DNA of 64,000 nt from CALZFJ01 sp051878575 (GCA_051878575.1 JBJEKJ010000091.1:14811-78810), one strand, 5' to 3'. Positions 36,178-44,873 are shown, counted from the stretch's first letter. The notes: generated from the sequence alone by a model not told the origin. Program-made: numbers and translations.

Positions 36178-38022
36178 TTACTTCACGATAAGGCTTGTTG
36201 CATTGCCGCCAACTACCACCTTGTAGTATCCGGCTGCAAGGCCTGCCACGCTGATAGCGTCGCCATTGGCTACCGTCTCAAGTACCAAGCGGCCGGCGAG
36301 GTCGTAAACCTTCACGTCACCTGTTGCGCCCTTAACCTTGAACGACTCTGTCGCAGGATTAGGATAAACCTCTACTGCCACTGCATTGTCCGATGCGATA
36401 TCCTCTACGAGGCCGCTTCCGCCCTCACCGAAGTCAATTTCCATATACTTGCTGTCGGGGTTCTTGGCGGGGTCGTATCCCGGCTGACGATAGTGGTAGC
36501 AATAGAGCTGGTTATTCACTGCCGACGAGTAAAGAAGCTCGCCATTGAGGTTGCGAAGGCCAAACACCTTGTCGCCACCGGCGTCGATGTTGCTGACGAT
36601 CTGGGGCACTCCATCCCACTTGTCGAGGCGGATGAGCTTGGTGTTAGTAGCTCCTGTGCCATCGAGGCTACCCTCGTTCCACCAATAGAGGCTGCCGCCG
36701 CACACGAGCATCTCCTTGATCCAGTCGCAACCGGTGCCGGGAGCAAAGTCCATCTGCATCTCCACCTTCTCGCCATCGAACCAGTGGAGCTCGCCGCCGT
36801 GGTGGTTGGGATTGTTGCCATCAAATCCTGTTGCCGCACAGAACATATAGCGACCATCAAACACTACACCATCGTCGGGGAATGAGCTGTGGTCGACCGA
36901 TGCTGCTTCACTAAATATATCATAAACCTTATACTCACGAGTCTTGGGATTGATAGCCAATAGCTCGTGGCCTGTTCCCTCCTCGCGACCGCGGCACATC
37001 ACGAAGTCGCCGTAAATCTCACCAAAGCTGCTCGGGTCGCAACCATGACCGATTCCGCTCGGACCGGCTCCCGGCATAACGTCGGCAATCTCGAAAGTTC
37101 CCTCCTCTGTTCCGTCGGAGAACCAAACCTCATTGCCATGCTCCATACTCCAAGCACGGAATGTAACGCCCTTGTTCTGATAATTCTGCATATAGAGAAC
37201 GCACGGGCCTACGGTTCCTATTTGAGTTTCACCATCGCTTGCGAACACCGGCTCCTTATTAATTTCTGATACGCGGAATGTGCCTTCCTCAGTACCGTCG
37301 GTCACCCAAAGCTCGTCGCCATAGAAGAACTGGCTCTTGTCGGCGACGTCGGCCTTAAAGAACACCTTGCGGCCTACACGGCACGGCGTCGGCCAGCGGC
37401 TCGCCTCCTCACGTCCGGGGAAGAAGCTCTCCAATTGCTTCACGAGCTTTGTGCCTTCCTCCGTACCGTCGGAAATCCAAAGCCACTGCTGTGCGCCTGC
37501 ATCGGAGAATGTCTCGCTTTCCATGTCGGTAGCGAAGAATGTGAAGCGTGTCTCGTCGATTTGGCAGAATCCCTTAGGATCGGCGTCGCCGAAGGGATGA
37601 ATTACGGCCACCATGTATGTTCCCTCCTCTGTACCGTCGGAAATCCAAAGCTGCTGTCCGTCCTCTCCGTTGTTGGCCGAGAAGACAACCTTGTCGTTGA
37701 AGCGGGTGAGCCAGCACACGTTGGAAGTCTCGACTCCGGGATTGATATCCTTTACCATTTTTGTTCCTGCCGGAGTACCGTCGGTAACCCAAAGCTCACC
37801 GCCGTGCTCAGCGTCCTTTGCCTCGAAGAATGCCTTGTAGCCCTTCTCGGCCGAGCCGGTGACAGTCAAGGTCTTCTGTCCCCAGAAATGCTTGTTCTGA
37901 TCATAGTTGATGGTAACGCCATCGGGCAACAACGGGGTGCTACCGTCGGCAAACTCCACTGCGCTCATTCCCGCACATGTCAGGAATGCTGCGCCTGCCA
38001 ATAGTAAATTTCTTTTTCTCAT
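36178..38022 (-). CDS. Secreted ELWxxDGT-repeat protein with T9SS-like C-terminal domain
   Basis: A 614-residue protein with signal peptide (MRKRNLLLAGAAFLTCAGMS). At least five repeats of the ELWxxDGTxxGT type are visible: GGELWVTDGTPAGT, GQQLWISDGTEEGT, QWLWISDGTEEGT, GDELWVTDGTEEGT and GNEVWFSDGTEEGT, spaced 45-75 residues apart as in a beta-propeller. The final part (DVKVYDLAGRLVLETVANG, NATSLIVK) is a T9SS type A-like domain. The repeat family is found in secreted bacterial proteins with unknown roles. It lies upstream of susC but is separated from it by a terminator and has a long leader. Confidence 0.88.
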   Translation of the reverse strand: MRKRNLLLAGAAFLTCAGMSAVEFADGSTPLLPDGVTINYDQNKHFWGQKTLTVTGSAEKGYKAFFEAKDAEHGGELWVTDGTPAGTKMVKDINPGVETSNVCWLTRFNDKVVFSANNGEDGQQLWISDGTEEGTYMVAVIHPFGDADPKGFCQIDETRFTFFATDMESETFSDAGAQQWLWISDGTEEGTKLVKQLESFFPGREEASRWPTPCRVGRKVFFKADVADKSQFFYGDELWVTDGTEEGTFRVSEINKEPVFASDGETQIGTVGPCVLYMQNYQNKGVTFRAWSMEHGNEVWFSDGTEEGTFEIADVMPGAGPSGIGHGCDPSSFGEIYGDFVMCRGREEGTGHELLAINPKTREYKVYDIFSEAASVDHSSFPDDGVVFDGRYMFCAATGFDGNNPNHHGGELHWFDGEKVEMQMDFAPGTGCDWIKEMLVCGGSLYWWNEGSLDGTGATNTKLIRLDKWDGVPQIVSNIDAGGDKVFGLRNLNGELLYSSAVNNQLYCYHYRQPGYDPAKNPDSKYMEIDFGEGGSGLVEDIASDNAVAVEVYPNPATESFKVKGATGDVKVYDLAGRLVLETVANGDAISVAGLAAGYYKVVVGGNATSLIVK

Positions 38023-38262
38023 AATACGTAATAGTTTATTAGTACTTTGTTTTTGGTTTGATTATATGTTTGTCGTAAAAAACACATACACTTTGCCCGT
38101 ATCACCCTGCCATGCTCCCGGTGCGGATTCTCCCGTCCGGCTCTTGGCGGCCGACAATATCCCGGCACTGCCTGTGGCAATGGCCGACGTCTCATTATCT
38201 ATGAGAATAGAGAGTAGGGAATTGTACATTGTCGCGTAGGTTTATGTCGTTTTTTCTGTTGG

Positions 38263-38270
38263 CAAAGTTA
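38263..38270 (-). promoter_or_regulatory. -7 element (TAACTTTG) upstream of the ELWxxDGT gene
   Basis: Minus-strand TAnnTTTG match about 240 bases before the start codon. No TTG at the proper spacing, so the call is tentative. Confidence 0.35.
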
Positions 38271-38536
38271 TCTTGAATTGGCGCGACGCTATGGGTAAAA
38301 TTGTTTTTAATATGGGTGATTTTGTCTATCGTGTAGGTAAAAAATGAACATTCGTCGCCACACATTGCTATATACGTATGTTATACAACATAAACAGATG
38401 ACAAAAACGGAAAGCATGCTTCTGCATGACAGTCCAATGAACGATTTGAGCCAATAGTACTCGATACCGACTGGAATGGGACTTGCATATTCGCATATAC
38501 AAAGCAGGCCGTGACTTTAAAAGCCACAGCCGCATA

Positions 38537-38570
38537 CCCACGGAGCTCAGCATCGGCCGCACTCCGTGGG
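38537..38570 (-). terminator. Hairpin behind the esterase gene
   Basis: A perfect 9-bp stem (CCCACGGAG with CTCCGTGGG) and a 16-base loop, about 45 bases after the esterase stop. No T run follows, so it may be an intrinsic terminator of weak type or a 3'-end stabiliser. Confidence 0.4.
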
Positions 38571-38613
38571 AATATAACGCAAGAATCGGCCGATACGGCC
38601 TCCACGACGCCTT

Positions 38614-39387
38614 CTATCGCTCGCGACGCACGTTCCCGAAAAGCCATTTCATAAAATCGGGCCGGTTGAACGCCGGATTCCAACTTCCGTGATTACACCC
38701 CGGGAACTCCACATACTCCACGCTTGCTCCAATCTCCTTCAGCCTGAGATAAGCCCTTCTCGAAGCCTCCACAGGCACTACATTGTCGGCATCGCCATGG
38801 TAGATGCTGAAGTGTACGCTGCGTGCCTTGTCGAGCCGCTTCGGATTCACCGAGCCGCATATAGGCACTGCCGCGGCCCACATTCCGGGATAACGCTCGG
38901 CAAGGTCGTAAACCGCCATTGCGCCCATCGACAGCCCCACGAGATAAATGCGGTTCACGTCGATTTTGCCCTCGCCGATATATTTGTTCACGAGTCCGCG
39001 CACGAGCTTGACATATTTAGTCGGCTCCTCCCGTATTGGCATCGCATCGGGCTCAAACGAGTCGGGACGCTTGTCGTAGGCCCAATATCCGTCGTCGGGA
39101 CACTGTGGGAAAACGACGTAGGCAGGATATTTCTTGCGGTTGACGGGATTGAGAAACATCTGCGCGCCGTGCACGAGCTGCTTCTCATTGTCGATGCCGC
39201 GCTCACCGGCGCCATGCATGAACACCACAAGCGGGAATGTGCCCGACTCGGGTTTCTCGGGCACCAACTCTCGATAGCGCAGCGTGTCGGCGCCATTCAC
39301 AAAGACACAGCGCTTGTACGCCTCCTGTGCCACTGCCGGCAAAGCCATGCAAGCCACCACGGCCATCAAAATCAGCAATTTTCTCAT
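38614..39387 (-). CDS. Secreted alpha/beta-hydrolase, carboxylesterase-like
   Basis: A 257-residue enzyme with a signal peptide (MRKLLILMAVVACMALPAVA). The catalytic serine lies in GLSMG, the likely acid in HGDADNVVP and the His in GCNHGSW; MHGAGERG is the oxyanion-side motif. These features place it with the phospholipase/carboxylesterase and CE1-like esterases that remove acyl groups from polysaccharides. The long start at 39432 would overlap a promoter element, so I used the ATG at 39387. It sits between the alpha-galactosidase and the SusC unit; a role in de-esterifying the glycan is inferred. Confidence 0.85.
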   Translation of the reverse strand: MRKLLILMAVVACMALPAVAQEAYKRCVFVNGADTLRYRELVPEKPESGTFPLVVFMHGAGERGIDNEKQLVHGAQMFLNPVNRKKYPAYVVFPQCPDDGYWAYDKRPDSFEPDAMPIREEPTKYVKLVRGLVNKYIGEGKIDVNRIYLVGLSMGAMAVYDLAERYPGMWAAAVPICGSVNPKRLDKARSVHFSIYHGDADNVVPVEASRRAYLRLKEIGASVEYVEFPGCNHGSWNPAFNRPDFMKWLFGNVRRER

Positions 39388-39429
39388 AAAGCAAAAATTT
39401 AGGGGCAGCCAAAACGCTCGGCCACCCCA

Positions 39430-39437
39430 CAAAGTTA
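39430..39437 (-). promoter_or_regulatory. -7 element (TAACTTTG) for the esterase gene
   Basis: TAnnTTTG on the minus strand about 43 bases before the ATG at 39387. It overlaps the alternative upstream start and supports the shorter protein. Confidence 0.4.
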
Positions 39438-39549
39438 ATTAATTTATATCAACGAGGTCATTAAATTATAGTTAATTCTGCCTCTAAAATATGTTTTCAC
39501 CACATTTTGGCAAAAGCCTCCAACGCCCATCTCATATTGGGGAGGGAGG

Positions 39550-41757
39550 TTATTGCACGGCCTCCAAGTAGAGGACGCGGCTGCTGAGGTCGGTGCAGTC
39601 GGCCCACTCAAGGTCGTAATTGTAGGGCATCTCCAGCCCTGTCGACATCAGATACTTGCCTGAGAACACCTTGCCCTCATATTTTAGCGGCTTCCTGTCG
39701 ATGCGGTTCAGCTCGCTCACACGGTAGTTCTTTTCGGGGTCGAGACCGGCCATCGTCACCCGCGGGAAGTGCTGATTGTAGAAATGCTCGGTCTTCCACC
39801 AGAAGAATGCCGCTTCAGTCTTGGCGTCGTCCACGTACATTAGCGATGCAAGGCCCTTGTTGTCGTAGGGCGACACAAGTCGATAGATATTGCCCAACTG
39901 CACCACCGGTCGAATCCGCTTATAGTCGGCTATCGCCTTGCGGCAAAGCTCCTTCTCGGCATCAGTCATATTCTTAGGCTGAATCTCCATGCCGAGGCGT
40001 CCGCTCATTGCCACGTCGATGCGATATTTCAGCGGCACGCTGCGATGCGTGGTGTGGTTGGGAGTCGCGCTGATATGCGACGCCATGGCGATAGCCGGGA
40101 AGAAGTAGGATGTTCCCCACTGCATGTACACGCGCTGAAGGGCATCGGTGTTGTCGCTCACCCAGAACTCGTCGAAAGAGGGCAACACGCCATAGTTGGC
40201 ACGTCCGCCGCCACTGGCGCAAGCCTGGATGGTGAGGTCGGGATATTTGGCGCGGATGCGCTTGCACACGCTCTCGAATCCGCGGTGATACTCGATGTAG
40301 AGATGGCTCTGGTTGTCGGCGCTCAGATAAGTCGAGCCATGATTGGATATTTCCGCATTGGCATCCCACTTCACATAGTCGATTTCGGGATATTTGGTCA
40401 TCAAGTCATCAAACAAGCCCACAATGAAGTCCTGCACCTGCGGGTTGCCGAGGTCAAGCACCACCTGTGTGCCTCCGCGACCGAGCACGAGGTCGCGCTG
40501 CGGAGCCCTTATCACCCAGTCGGGATGCGCGTCGTAGAGCTCGCTCACAGTGTTGGCCATCTCGGGCTCATACCAGATGCCAAACTTTATTCCGAGCTTC
40601 TTGGCCTCGGCAAGGAGACCGCCGATGCCGTGAGGCAGCTTTTTCTTGTCGACCACCCAGTCGCCGAGCGACGAGTTGTCCTTTATTCGGCGGTACTTGT
40701 CGCCAAACCAGCCATCGTCCATCACGAAGAGCTCACCGCCCATCGAGGCGATGTCGGCCATCATCTGGTGCATCTCAGCCTCCTTGATGTCGAGATACAC
40801 ACCCTCCCAACTGTTGAGCAGAATCTTGCGCAGCTTGTCGCCGTTGGCAAGCCTGTACTTCCGCGCCCACTTGTGGAAATTGCGGCTCGCACCGCTCGCG
40901 CCCTCGTTGCTATATGTCACGGCAAGTACCGGTGTGGCAAAGGTCTCGCCGCTACGCAGATTATAGGTGGAGTTGTCCTCGTTGATACCTGCGAAGAAAT
41001 GATGCCAGTCTGTCGAGTTGGTGTCAATGCTAAGGCGATAATTGCCGCTATAGCACAGCGCGGCGCCAATCACGCGTCCGACATTCTCGCGAGCCTTGCC
41101 ATCGAGCGAGAACATCACCTCGGCATGGGCGGTGTGGGAGTTGCGCACGCCATCCTTGTTCTTAATCACCCTCATGCCCGGCAGCAAAGGCTCCTCGCAC
41201 AAGCGGCCCTCGTTGGCCCACTTTCCGTAGAGCGACGACAGCCACACATCGCCGCGGCGTATCGGCAGATATGCCGAGGCAAAGCGGTTGAGCACCACCG
41301 TAGACGCCTCATTGTTGGTGATTTCGGTCCAAGTCTCTATCATATCGACAGTGCTGTAGGCCTTGTAGCACACCGTCACAGCAAAGGGATACACCTTGTC
41401 CTTCAGCACAATCTTGGTGACGGCATAGTCGGCGGCCTTCTCCGTGCTCACCGACGCCACCTTAAGGTCGAGCGTCATATTGCCGTCGGCATGGCGCACG
41501 GCGATAGCCGTCTCATCGGAACAGCGCAGTCCGTAGGCCGGATAGGCGTCATATTTCGGCTTCTCCACGGCGCGCACGGCAGCCGCATCGGCAGCCGACA
41601 GCCGCTCGCCATAATACACATACTTCAGGCTACCGCCCTCGGGGGCCGAAAGCAGCAGCGTGCTGCCCGGCGTGGAGATTTCCACATTCTGTGCCAATGC
41701 CGCCGCAAAGGCCGCGATAGCGCACAGGCCGGCAAATAAAATTCTTCTCATTCTCAT
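39550..41757 (-). CDS. Alpha-galactosidase, glycoside hydrolase family 36
   Basis: A 735-residue exported enzyme (signal 1-22) that removes terminal alpha-galactose. An N-terminal supersandwich domain precedes the barrel. Motifs: DDGWFGDKYRR (347-357), KFGIWYEPEM (391-400), YVKWDANAEI with nucleophile Asp465, QACASGGGR (511-519) and WVSDNTDAL with acid/base Asp538. Length and motif order fit GH36. The nucleophile loop reads KWDANAEI rather than the common KWDxNR, which may affect substrate choice. It lies 55 bases after the reduced ManA-like gene and before the esterase. Confidence 0.93.
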   Translation of the reverse strand: MRMRRILFAGLCAIAAFAAALAQNVEISTPGSTLLLSAPEGGSLKYVYYGERLSAADAAAVRAVEKPKYDAYPAYGLRCSDETAIAVRHADGNMTLDLKVASVSTEKAADYAVTKIVLKDKVYPFAVTVCYKAYSTVDMIETWTEITNNEASTVVLNRFASAYLPIRRGDVWLSSLYGKWANEGRLCEEPLLPGMRVIKNKDGVRNSHTAHAEVMFSLDGKARENVGRVIGAALCYSGNYRLSIDTNSTDWHHFFAGINEDNSTYNLRSGETFATPVLAVTYSNEGASGASRNFHKWARKYRLANGDKLRKILLNSWEGVYLDIKEAEMHQMMADIASMGGELFVMDDGWFGDKYRRIKDNSSLGDWVVDKKKLPHGIGGLLAEAKKLGIKFGIWYEPEMANTVSELYDAHPDWVIRAPQRDLVLGRGGTQVVLDLGNPQVQDFIVGLFDDLMTKYPEIDYVKWDANAEISNHGSTYLSADNQSHLYIEYHRGFESVCKRIRAKYPDLTIQACASGGGRANYGVLPSFDEFWVSDNTDALQRVYMQWGTSYFFPAIAMASHISATPNHTTHRSVPLKYRIDVAMSGRLGMEIQPKNMTDAEKELCRKAIADYKRIRPVVQLGNIYRLVSPYDNKGLASLMYVDDAKTEAAFFWWKTEHFYNQHFPRVTMAGLDPEKNYRVSELNRIDRKPLKYEGKVFSGKYLMSTGLEMPYNYDLEWADCTDLSSRVLYLEAVQ

Positions 41758-41812
41758 GTCGCAGATGATTTATTGTTGTGTTAGTTAATAGTAAGCTATA
41801 TTATCGCAGCGC

Positions 41813-42217
41813 TCACATAGTGGCGGTTATCACGCTTCCCTTTCCGGTAAAGCAGAGCGACGTGGCCACCGCAGGCACAAGAAGCGTGAGGCCTCGGCGC
41901 AGCTCAGTCGCCGAGCCCGAATCGTCGGTCACCACAAGGTCGCCACGATAGCGGTCGATAAGCTCGTGAAGTGGCGTGCCCTTGTCGGCACCGGCGGCTA
42001 CCACACTCTCATGGCCTGCCACACCCGATATCTCCCAGCTCTCGCCAATATCATGACGGTCGACGGCTATACCCTTGAACGCGGCTATCTTGTCGCCGCC
42101 CCAAAGCACCGATTTCAGGTAAGGCTCAAAAATAAAAGGCTTAATGTCGCGCACCGAATCGCACGCCACAGCGGCTCCGGTGGCTGAAATTTGATCACAT
42201 TTGAATTTTTCGGCCAT
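41813..42217 (-). pseudogene. Mannose-6-phosphate isomerase remnant with in-frame internal deletion
   Basis: A 134-residue open frame. Residues 27-95 match the N-terminus of class I mannose-6-phosphate isomerases of Bacteroidales (FEPYLKSVLWGGDKIAAFKG, IGESWEISGVAGHESVVA, LHELIDRYRGDLV). Residues about 96-134 match the extreme C-terminal cupin end (VTDDSGSATELRRGLTLLVPA, then a short basic end). A normal family member is about 320 residues; roughly 190 central residues are absent, including the zinc ligands usually seen in QVHPND, TEMW and GRVHAIG. The junction is near base 41935 and keeps the frame. It cannot be an active isomerase. It might still be translated; whether it does anything is unknown. 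Confidence 0.8.
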
Positions 42218-42555
42218 AAACTACAACAAATTATAATAAAACCTGTGCACCATAGCCGTTTTTACGACTGGCACACACAAAATACTATGGTAAAACAACT
42301 ATTTTACACGTTATAACGTCTTAACTATTATCTATAACGCAAATCATCCCCTCTTTATTGCCCGCCTGCCTCACACCCACTCCTCAGCCGTCGGCGCCAT
42401 GCATGAGTTTCAGCATGCTTTGATTGTCAATCCGGAGTTTTTCTTGCCGGCGCCTCCCGGCTGCGGGAGGCCGACAATCGGCACAACAGACGAGGCGCCC
42501 GACAACATCCCATAAAGAGTTGTCGGGCGCCAATACCATAAAGTGACAGGCTATA
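42218..42555. other. 338-bp intergenic region between the ManA remnant and the capsid-like gene
   Basis: No gene seen. The right half holds two hairpins: an 8-bp stem at 42452-42471 and a 13-bp stem at 42494-42531. The left half is AT-rich and is the probable promoter region of the ManA remnant. Confidence 0.55.
42494..42531 (-). terminator. Hairpin after the capsid-like gene
   Basis: Perfect 13-bp stem (42494-42506 with 42519-42531) and a 12-base loop, 25 bases after the stop. The tract after it on the minus strand is only mildly T-rich. Confidence 0.6.
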
Positions 42556-43806
42556 TCAGTTCATCACTATGCGCACATGGGCTTTTGGATAGCGAAGCAC
42601 GAGGCAGGAGGCCTCGGTGAGCACAAGGGCGTCGGTGTTGCGAACACCTGCCGACTTGAGGTTAAGTGCCTCGGTGCCGAATGGCAGGTGGCTGTACTTC
42701 TGCAAGTATTCGGGATCGATAATCATGCCGTTGTCGGCCATTCCGCACTCATCGAACACCTCCGAGAGCAGCACATAGAGCTTGCCGAACTTGGAGCGCA
42801 TCTCAGTGAAGTCGATACCCCACTTTGCCACATTCTCACCGGCATTTATCACTTTGGTGTAATTCAGCTTGTTGAGACGGCCTATAAGCCCCGAGCCTCC
42901 GATAAGCACCTTGCGCTTCGAGCCTGCATTGCCTGTAAAGGCCTCGCGCATAAGGTCGATGACGGTGTCCTGCGTCATGTCGTCGCCTTCATAGTTGAAC
43001 GTCTTGCCCGCCTGGCTCCAGATTCCACCGGTAAGCATCACAGTCTCCTTCTTGCGCGGGTCGAAAATCTTGCGCTTCACTCCGAACAGGAAGTTCTTCT
43101 CCATTCCGAGGCGCATATCATAGATTGCAGCCTCCTCCTGGTCGCTCATAGTCCAGTCCACCTCCTTGTTGGCTATCTTCTGCAAGGTGCTCTGCTCGAT
43201 TTGCATCTTGAAGATTTGGCAATAGTTCTGTGCCTTCTGCGGCAGAGCCTCAAATTGCGACGTCTGCACGTCGAGCTCGGTTGCGGCACGTCCCATTCTT
43301 ATCAGCCTCGTGCCCTTGGGCATAGCCGGCACGCACACCTCACCCGAGTCGCCGCGGTTGCCATTGGCCGCCATCACGGTGATTCCTCCATCGCTTTTCG
43401 AGAGCACATACAGCACCAAGTTGCTGTCGGCGTCGACCGAGCCGTCCTCCTTGTAGCCTGGGATATTCTCCACAAGCAGCGTGTCGCTCACGTCGAGGCT
43501 GTCGTCGTTGCTCGTGGCAATAACAGCCTTCTGCGCCTCGCCGCTGCATGGCTCTTTAAGCTCCACGCAAGTGGGCTTGGTGTCGACATTGTAGTAGTCA
43601 ACCACCATGCTCCCCGAGCGCTTGGCTCCGGCACAGCGCGAGAGCTGGTCGACGGGCGTAGCCATTGGGCGGATTTTCACGATTTGCTTGTCGATTTCGT
43701 TCACAAGAAGCGAGGGCGACACCTCTTTGGTCACATCGGTGGTCAACGGACCGTCCACCACATGCTTTCCTCCTTCAACACCATTTACGATTTTCGTGTC
43801 TTCCAT
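42556..43806 (-). CDS. Orphan phage major-capsid-like protein (SU10/DUF5309 type)
   Basis: A 416-residue protein without signal peptide, starting MEDTKIVNGVEGGKHVVDG. The central and C-terminal parts carry the pattern of SU10-like HK97-fold major capsid proteins: RLGMEKNFLFGVKRKIFD, VMLTGGIWSQ, and an end with MIIDPEYLQKYSHLPFGTE, GVRNTDALVLTEASCLVL and a final AHVRIVMN. The fold call rests on my memory of that family, not on a search. No portal, terminase, tail or integrase gene is nearby; both neighbours are ordinary chromosomal genes. I rejected the upstream in-frame extension to 44187 because it runs through the queG gene. A -7 element precedes this start. A domesticated capsid, nanocompartment or phage remnant are all possible. 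Confidence 0.65.
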   Translation of the reverse strand: MEDTKIVNGVEGGKHVVDGPLTTDVTKEVSPSLLVNEIDKQIVKIRPMATPVDQLSRCAGAKRSGSMVVDYYNVDTKPTCVELKEPCSGEAQKAVIATSNDDSLDVSDTLLVENIPGYKEDGSVDADSNLVLYVLSKSDGGITVMAANGNRGDSGEVCVPAMPKGTRLIRMGRAATELDVQTSQFEALPQKAQNYCQIFKMQIEQSTLQKIANKEVDWTMSDQEEAAIYDMRLGMEKNFLFGVKRKIFDPRKKETVMLTGGIWSQAGKTFNYEGDDMTQDTVIDLMREAFTGNAGSKRKVLIGGSGLIGRLNKLNYTKVINAGENVAKWGIDFTEMRSKFGKLYVLLSEVFDECGMADNGMIIDPEYLQKYSHLPFGTEALNLKSAGVRNTDALVLTEASCLVLRYPKAHVRIVMN

Positions 43807-43875
43807 AATAATAATTTTTTGTCGTGGATAAAATACTATTTTGATTGCGCGACGGCTTAAATCCCATCGCGACGG

Positions 43876-43883
43876 CAAAATTA
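43876..43883 (-). promoter_or_regulatory. -7 element (TAATTTTG) for the capsid-like gene
   Basis: Minus-strand TAnnTTTG match 70 bases before the ATG at 43806, inside the gap after queG. No ideal -33. It suggests that the gene is transcribed on its own. Confidence 0.4.
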
Positions 43884-43928
43884 CCACCCTATTAAGGCAT
43901 ATAGACCCACAAAAAATTACACTACCGG

Positions 43929-44873
43929 CTATTTTGCGTGTTTTCCCGATGCCGAAAGATTGCGCTGAAGCTGCTCGAGCTTTATGCGGCGCACGGCACT
44001 GTGGCTGAAAATCGTGTTGAAGTCGGCGGCGGTCATCGACGCGACATCGCCGCGGCTGAGGTGCGTCAACCGCTTGTTTATGGCAAAATCGGGCACATCG
44101 GTGACGCAGGCATGCGCATTGTGTGGACAGCATAGCTGACAGGCGTCGCATCCATATAGGCGGTTGCCGATTCGCTCCTCCACCCAATCAGGCAGGTCGC
44201 CCCGATTCTCGATAAGCTGGCAGGAGAGGCATAGCGACGCGTCGACGGCCGCTCCGCCGCCAAGCGCTCCGCCCGGACAAGCCTCCTCGCAGCGCCGACA
44301 CTCGCCACACGACAATGTGCAAGGCTCGTCGGGAGTTATTTCAAGTGTCGTCACAAGCTCGCCGAGGAAGAAGAATGAGCCTTTGCCGGGAATGATAAGC
44401 AGATTGTTGCGCCCCACAAAGCCTATGCCGGCCCGCTGCGCCCAATATTTCTCGCGAATAGGAGCCGTGTCGACACACGGCCTCGACTCACACCCCGAAA
44501 TCTCCTTTACAAACCGTGCAAGAGCCCGTAGCCGCTCTCTCACCACCTCATGATAGTCGCGTCCATAGGCGTAATATGCCACCTGCGGCGCCTCGGCATC
44601 CTGACGGACAGCCGGAAAATAGTTCAGAGCCACCACGATGATGCTTTTGGCGCCATCGAGCAGCAGCCGAGGGTCGTCGCGCACGTCGCGATAGCGCGCC
44701 GCATAGTCCATGCAGTGATTATGTCCCGAGACAAGCCACTCGGAATACCATCGGCGGGCCTCCTCACCCACAGCCTCGGCACGGGCAAACCCACATGCCG
44801 AAAACCCGAGCCTCAGAGCCTCGGCACGCACCCTCCCGGCATATTCATCGCATTGGAATCGACTCAAACTCAT
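43929..44873 (-). CDS. queG: Epoxyqueuosine reductase
   Basis: A 314-residue cytoplasmic enzyme that performs the last step of queuosine synthesis in tRNA, using a cobalamin cofactor and two 4Fe-4S clusters. Visible: YYAYGRDYHEVVRERL, the active-site Asp in CVDTAPIREKYWAQRAGIGF, and the cluster ligands CGECRRCEEACP, CLSCQ and YGCDACQLCCPHN. Length is normal, slightly short of forms with C-terminal HEAT repeats. Its ATG lies 29 bases inside the end of the deacetylase gene, which suggests coupled translation. Confidence 0.95.
   Translation of the reverse strand: MSLSRFQCDEYAGRVRAEALRLGFSACGFARAEAVGEEARRWYSEWLVSGHNHCMDYAARYRDVRDDPRLLLDGAKSIIVVALNYFPAVRQDAEAPQVAYYAYGRDYHEVVRERLRALARFVKEISGCESRPCVDTAPIREKYWAQRAGIGFVGRNNLLIIPGKGSFFFLGELVTTLEITPDEPCTLSCGECRRCEEACPGGALGGGAAVDASLCLSCQLIENRGDLPDWVEERIGNRLYGCDACQLCCPHNAHACVTDVPDFAINKRLTHLSRGDVASMTAADFNTIFSHSAVRRIKLEQLQRNLSASGKHAK

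Larger units (their letters stand above)
38023..38613 (-). other. 591-bp intergenic region with long leader of the ELWxxDGT gene
   Basis: No convincing gene in either strand. The part next to 38022 would be a leader of about 235 bases if transcription starts at the -7 element at 38263-38270; it is GC-rich in its middle (about 38100-38190) and has an AT-rich end. A 9-bp inverted repeat lies at 38537-38570, behind the esterase gene. No known riboswitch was recognised. Confidence 0.55.

Noticed and set aside
38381..38683. Small minus-strand gene in the intergenic region before the esterase
   Set aside because: No family resemblance, Cys/Ala-rich random composition, and overlap with the esterase end in another frame.
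43807..44187. Upstream extension of the capsid-like gene by 127 codons
   Set aside because: It overlaps queG in another frame, has unrelated composition, and a promoter element lies between it and the ATG at 43806.
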